From CAVVUF01 sp963751425 (GTDB lineage: Bacteria; Chloroflexota; Anaerolineae; Anaerolineales; UBA4823), in the NCBI GenBank assembly GCA_963751425.1, contig CAVVUF010000001.1, positions 62,001-126,000 on the forward strand: DNA of 64,000 bases, given 5' to 3'. The notes under the pieces are model-generated. The model searched no databases. It worked only from the letters and a program-made list of their open reading frames with translations, and had not been told where the DNA came from. A program made the translations under genes and the position numbers. Positions 59,618 through 64,000 of the stretch are shown piece after piece. The first letter of the stretch is position 1. Each line of letters begins with the position of its first letter.

Positions 59618-62600
59618 AAGGAACCTCCGCAACGATTGTCGTGCCGCCTCCCGCCTTGCTTTCGATCTGCAAGCCGCCCCCTGCCATTTGAGCCCGTTCC
59701 TCCATCCCTAATAGCCCTAGATGACCATGTTGGATATCCTGGATGTCGAAACCGACCCCGTCATCTTCGATGATTGCCAGGGCTTTCCCATCCTGCAGCT
59801 CTAAAATCACATCCACATTGCTGGCTTTGGCATGCCGGATAACATTCGTGAGTGCCTCCTGGACTATCCGGTAGAGCGTGGTTTCGACATCGTTCGGCAG
59901 CCGGTCCAATTCTGAAATGCCCACCGCCTTAAAGTGCATGCTCAGGTGATAGCGATCTCCGATGGTTCTGACCAGCTGTTCCAAAGCGGTCACCAGGCCC
60001 AGGTGGTCCAGGCTGGCAGGGCGTAGATCCATTGCCAGGCGATGCAGGTCTTCGAGTACCTCATCCGTTAGCTGTTTCATCTCAGCCAAATGCGCCAGCA
60101 AGGCTTCGGGGTGTTGAAAATCTTGTTCCAGGTGGTGCAGGCCAAACTTGAGGGCGGTCAGCGCCTGGCTGGTCTGGTCATGCAGCTCACGAGCGATATA
60201 ACGCCGCTCGCTTTCTTGCACCTCCACCAGGCGCCGCGAGAGCGATTGCAGGCGTTCATGCCCGGCGCGCACCTGGTCGAAAAGCCAGGCATTCTGGATC
60301 GCCACGGAGGCCTGGCTCACCAGAGCTTCCGCCAATCTGGCGTGCTCCTCGGTAAAGAAGTGCGATTCCGTTTTAATGACCCAGAAAATTCCGAGGGTGT
60401 TTTCAGCAAAGAAGAGCGGGACTCCCAGCCAATTCTCGGACATAATCTCCTAATAAAGGGTTCCAACGAGGGATATTCCAATGTATTGGGGATCAAGAGG
60501 GTTTTATGAGTCTCCAAAACTCGATGGATATGAGGGTAATCCGTAGCTGATGAAATCCCGGTTCAAGAGCTCCACCGGAGCTGGACAAGCCTGGCTGCCG
60601 CGTACCGCCTGCAAGTTCAGGCGGTTTCCTTCTCCTGCGAGAGCCACGGCACCCACATCATAAGGGATCAAGATCTGAGCCTGTTCCAGCATCCTTTCCA
60701 TCACGACCTTGATATCCAGGCTTTGCGTCAGCGCCAGGCTGGCAGACGCTGCAGAATTTCAGCCACCTGGCGGGCACGCTGCTCCTGTCGCAAACAGGCG
60801 CGCGTTGTGAACAGCCGTAGCTGCTGGTGTGGCATAGGCTATGATGGTGTCTTCGATCTCCTGGGAGAAAACCCGGGTATCGTCTCCAAACATGCTGACC
60901 GTGCCAATGACCTGCCCGCCTTGAACCAGGGGGGCAATCACACAAGCCCGCACCCACTCCAGGCCCGGCACGACCACCCAATCTGGATCCTGGGCGGTAT
61001 CTTCAATCAAGCCTCGGTTGATTGGATGCGGAGAGATCTCCTGGATAATCGCGAAATCCTCGACGGAGAAGGATTGGTAGAGAAGATCATGCGCCTGGGG
61101 ATGGTCTTCAAACCCCCAACTGCGCACAATCACTCAGGCGGTCGTCGGGTGTCACCAGGGCAATATTGGCACCCGTGAACGGGATGATGCGCCGGGCAAT
61201 CTCGAAGATGCGGTCGAGGACTGTCTCCATATCCAGGCTCTCATTCAAAGCCAGGGTAGCCTGCGCAATCCCTTCAGCGAGCTGGCGCTGTTTGCGTTCC
61301 GCCTCGCTCAGGGTGACCAGCTCCTGGTTCTGGCGCTCGAGCTGCTTATCGGCGCGTTTACGCTCGGTGACATCCACCAGGCTGAGCACCAATCCTTGAA
61401 TGGTACCATCCGGATTCCTGACGGGCTGCAGGCTCCAATCCCAATAGGTGATGCCGCGCTCAGGAAACTCGGCATATTCAAAGGGCTTCTCAAAGACAAG
61501 GTACGGCTCGCCCGTATCCACGACGCGTTGGAAAATTGCCTGGTTTTCTGCATGCGGGTACAGGTCAAAGTGATTTTTACCGGCGAAAAATTCTGGCGTA
61601 TGTTGAGCTGCGCGAGCATAGGCTTCGTTGACCCGGATAAAGTTGAAATTGCGGTCCAGGTAGGCAATATGCGTGTCGATACTGAAGAAAACCCTCTCCA
61701 AGAGCTCATTCACCGCCTGAAGCTGGCGTTCATGTTCCTTCCGGCTGGTGATATCCTGGTTGACAATGAAAGCACCCTGGACGCGCTGGCGCTCATCCCG
61801 AATGGGGACGGCAGAGTTGAGGATGATCTTGTGCGTTCCATCGAAGCATTCGATTTCGATCTCCTCGTTCAGCGAGGCCTCGCCGTGCTGGATCGCCCGG
61901 GCCACCGCCCATTCATCTGCCTCGATGCGCTTACCAGTCGCCAGCCACCAACCTTTATACTCCCCAAATTGCTCGATGCCCACATACCGGGCGCCGGCCC
62001 AGATATGCTGCCCTTCTGGATTACCATAGGTGATTTTTCCGGTCTCATCGGAGATCCATACTCCCACGGGCAGGGCTTCCAAGGCGGTTTTAAAGAGCTG
62101 CTCAGAGCGCTTCCGCTCGGTGATATCCTGGTTGACAATGATCGCCCCTTGAACAGCGTTTTGCTCGTTAAAGATGGGAACAGCCGAGTTCAAGATAATT
62201 TTATGGGAACCGTCAAAGCACTCGATCTCCACCTCCTCGTTCAAGGAGGTTTCCCCGTGGTTGATCGCCCGCGCCGCCGCCCATTGATCCGGTTTGATAA
62301 GCTCGCCACTATCCAGCCACCAGCCTTTATATTCTCCGTACTCTTCGATGCCAACATAGCGTGCGCCTGCCCAGATTTGCTGAGAAGCCAGGTTCCCGTG
62401 GATAAGTTTTCCACTTTGATCGGTTATCCACACTCCCACCGGCAGGTTTTCCAGGACTTTGCTGAGCAGGGATTCACTCCGTTTCCGCTCCGTAATTTGC
62501 GAAAGCAGCGTACGAAAGGAATAATAATAGACGATAGGAAACACGATGATGACCATGATGGTCGCATCCAGGATGGTTTCGAACCAGTAGGGTTGGGGAT

Positions 62601-62748
62601 TAAACAGCCAGATAAAAAACATAGCAAGGATTTCGGCGAGATAAATCCCCGCGACAGTGATGATTAAAATTCGCCGAGGTTCAGCATATTTTTGACCCAA
62701 TAAATTGATGGAATTCGCTTGGCTGATTATTTTTTGCATCCATTGCAA
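59589..62748 (-). CDS. Multi-PAS/GAF sensor histidine kinase, NarL-type (frameshifted)
   Basis: Two N-terminal membrane segments (ILIITVAGIYLAEILAMFFI; TIMVIIVFPIVYYYSF). Then two near-identical PAS domains (LPVGVWITDQSGKL ... IWAGARYVGIE ... IVNQDIT), a third PAS (IAYLDRNFNFIRVNEAYARAAQ) and a GAF domain (RIIPFTGANIALVT; YATPAATAVHNARLF), broken near 61115. A second GAF is split by shifts between about 60770 and 60440. The kinase core has the H-box ERRYIARELHDQTSQALTALK (HisKA_3), N-box EALTNVIRHAKASNV and DDGVGFDIQD. About 1050 residues. Signals unknown; PAS/GAF suggest small-molecule or redox sensing. Confidence 0.82.
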
Positions 62749-62913
62749 ACCTCGAGCTTGTCCCGATTAATATTGTGAAATATTGACTGACCGTTACCGA
62801 TTAAGCCGTATCAAAAACTAATCTATTGTCGCAAATTATTGAGCATTTGTCAATTAATTGCACAAAAAACAGACAATTCCATGGTAACTCCCAATGAGCC
62901 ATAACTTAATAAG

Positions 62914-62941
62914 TTGACTTTTTCCCTTTAGGGTGTATAGT
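62914..62941 (+). promoter_or_regulatory. Promoter for the secreted protein gene at 63129
   Basis: TTGACT (62914-62919) and TATAGT (62936-62941) are 16 bases apart, near the sigma-70 consensus. The leader to the ATG at 63129 would be about 180 bases. The rest of 62749-63128, between the divergent kinase and this gene, is AT-rich with no gene. Confidence 0.55.
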
Positions 62942-63128
62942 GTTAAGTAGAAAGACAATTCCATATTTTCGCTGATCACACTGCAGGCGGGATACACACA
63001 GGAACATGGCGCAATGAAGCCGCTATCATAAGATTGTGGCTTTTTCTTTAAGACGCCACGCACAATAACATCATCAGCTAACCAAAAATTACTAACAACC
63101 AACATTCAAACAACAGGAGGGTTCATTT

Positions 63129-63599
63129 ATGAGGAAAATATGGGTTCACGCAGCGATCGCAGTGGTTTTAATACTGGCCGGGGTGGCGGGCATCACCCAA
63201 AGGGCCGCGGCTGACCAGGTCTACCATACCGAGCACCTGGTGCTGGAGCCGGTCAACGGAGCCCCCTTGCAGGCGGGCTTTGTGAATAATATTCACCCAA
63301 ACGGCATGGTGGTCTTCGCCCACGAAGTGTACCAGCTCAACGGAGCGGCGCCGCTAACCAGTTACCAGGTGGTGCTGACGGCTTTCGCGGAGTATTCAAA
63401 CTGCGAAGGCACACCGGCATTGGTCATCCCCACGGCTGTCCTGGTCACCAACAAGAGCGGCAATGGAAAAGCCGAAGCCTTTTTTACTCCTGAAGGAGTG
63501 ACTGGCTTGCACGGGCTGACCTTCGACATCCAATGGCAGGTCTGGAATGGGGCAAGCCTGGATTACCAGACCATATGCACCGTGGTGGCGCTGGATTGA
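63129..63599 (+). CDS. Small secreted protein of unknown function
   Basis: 156 residues, ATG with CAGGAGG upstream. Signal peptide VHAAIAVVLILAGVAGITQRAAA, then a beta-rich mature part of about 125 residues (EHLVLEPVNGAPLQAGFVN; MVVFAHEVYQLNG; SYQVVLTAFAEYSNCEGTP; GLTFDIQWQVWNG). Two Cys (in SNCEGTP and TICTVVALD) could form a disulfide. No known family. It has its own promoter and is separated by 190 bases from the amidohydrolase gene. Confidence 0.7.
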   Translation: MRKIWVHAAIAVVLILAGVAGITQRAAADQVYHTEHLVLEPVNGAPLQAGFVNNIHPNGMVVFAHEVYQLNGAAPLTSYQVVLTAFAEYSNCEGTPALVIPTAVLVTNKSGNGKAEAFFTPEGVTGLHGLTFDIQWQVWNGASLDYQTICTVVALD

Positions 63600-63790
63600 G
63601 CTAGGATTTCAAAACCTAACGTAAAGGTTCAAAGAGAAACGATAAAGGCATGAGGTTGTCCTGTTGAAGTTGAGCGGTGGCTCCGAATCGCTCCGGATAG
63701 ATTCAACGCGGATTGAGCTATAATTTATGAAGCGGTTAAAATTCATCCTGAGACCCTCGCAAAGACCGCACAAAATTCTAAGGAAAGCCC

Positions 63791-64000
63791 ATGCTCATCG
63801 ATGCCCACCTGCACCTGCCTGTCCTGGAGGGTAATCACACCTACCTGCAGGCCAAAGAAAAGCTGCTGGCCGACCTGCGCTACAGCCAGGTGGATTATGC
63901 CATCTTGATCCCCGACAACCAGACGGGCTCTCCGATCGGCGACGTGCCCACGTGCCTGGAGCTGGTCAAGGATTCTCCCCAGCTCTTCATGCTGGGAACG
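63791..64000 (+). CDS. Amidohydrolase family protein (3' partial)
   Basis: Start ATG at 63791 with AAGGAAAG upstream. The N-terminus MLIDAHLHLPVLEGN carries the His-x-His metal motif typical of TIM-barrel metal-dependent hydrolases (amidohydrolase_2 or TatD-like), followed by VDYAILIPDNQTGSPIGDVP. A -10-like TATAAT lies at 63719-63724. The gene runs off the window, so subgroup and substrate cannot be fixed. Confidence 0.75.
   Translation, partial: MLIDAHLHLPVLEGNHTYLQAKEKLLADLRYSQVDYAILIPDNQTGSPIGDVPTCLELVKDSPQLFMLGT

Overview
The window looks like a piece of a Chloroflexota (Anaerolineae-like) genome. This is inferred from gene content: secreted proteins ending in a short aromatic/hydrophobic-LP tail, a NarL-type multi-PAS kinase, GH51/GH13 sugar genes, MprF and a GxGYxYP protein. 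No rRNA or tRNA gene is visible to test it. Most of the window is GC-rich; about 24.8-26.7 kb is clearly AT-richer. Many genes carry single-base frameshifts beside perfectly open reading frames of 500-1600 codons, so the sequence may contain indel errors as well as true pseudogenes.

Layout. 1-4.1 kb: sugar uptake and arabinan breakdown (oligopeptide-type ABC ATPase, two GH51 arabinofuranosidases, the second broken). 4.2-6.5 kb: a methyltransferase remnant and a pentameric ligand-gated ion channel homologue with extra N-terminal domains. 6.9-10 kb: GH13 alpha-glucosidase, RidA, alpha/beta hydrolase. 10-18.8 kb: mixed single genes, including a HEGGH membrane protein, a histidine phosphatase next to a CotH-family kinase, a tyrosine-phosphatase-like protein, a flavin-reductase-like protein and a P-loop protein. 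19-24 kb: a class II UvrA overlapping a diiron ferritin-like protein, then an AraC-type regulator. 24.2-27.3 kb: an accessory stretch with structured non-coding DNA, gene remnants, three AT-rich unknown genes and a second, truncated copy of the diiron gene. 27.3-33.1 kb: a phosphotransferase and a minus-strand operon of an enolase-superfamily epimerase, a GPH-type transporter and a GxGYxYP protein. 33.3-33.7 kb: an RRM protein behind a promoter and a terminator-like leader hairpin.

33.7-43.3 kb holds three arrays of an interspersed palindromic repeat. Between them lie two overlapping secreted-protein genes and a tightly overlapping operon mgtA - rhomboid-like - mprF (Mg2+ import, membrane protein, lipid lysylation). 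A triple-FKBP lipoprotein follows.

44.8-62.7 kb, all on the minus strand, is the most striking part: a two-component system followed by three different exported multicopper oxidases (one about 1660 residues with fibronectin-type repeats), a diheme cytochrome c peroxidase/MauG-like protein carrying Gly/Met-rich inserts like the linker of one oxidase, and two paralogous secreted proteins. Together these suggest a cell-surface copper/heme oxidation system of unknown substrate. The window ends with a small secreted protein and the start of an amidohydrolase.
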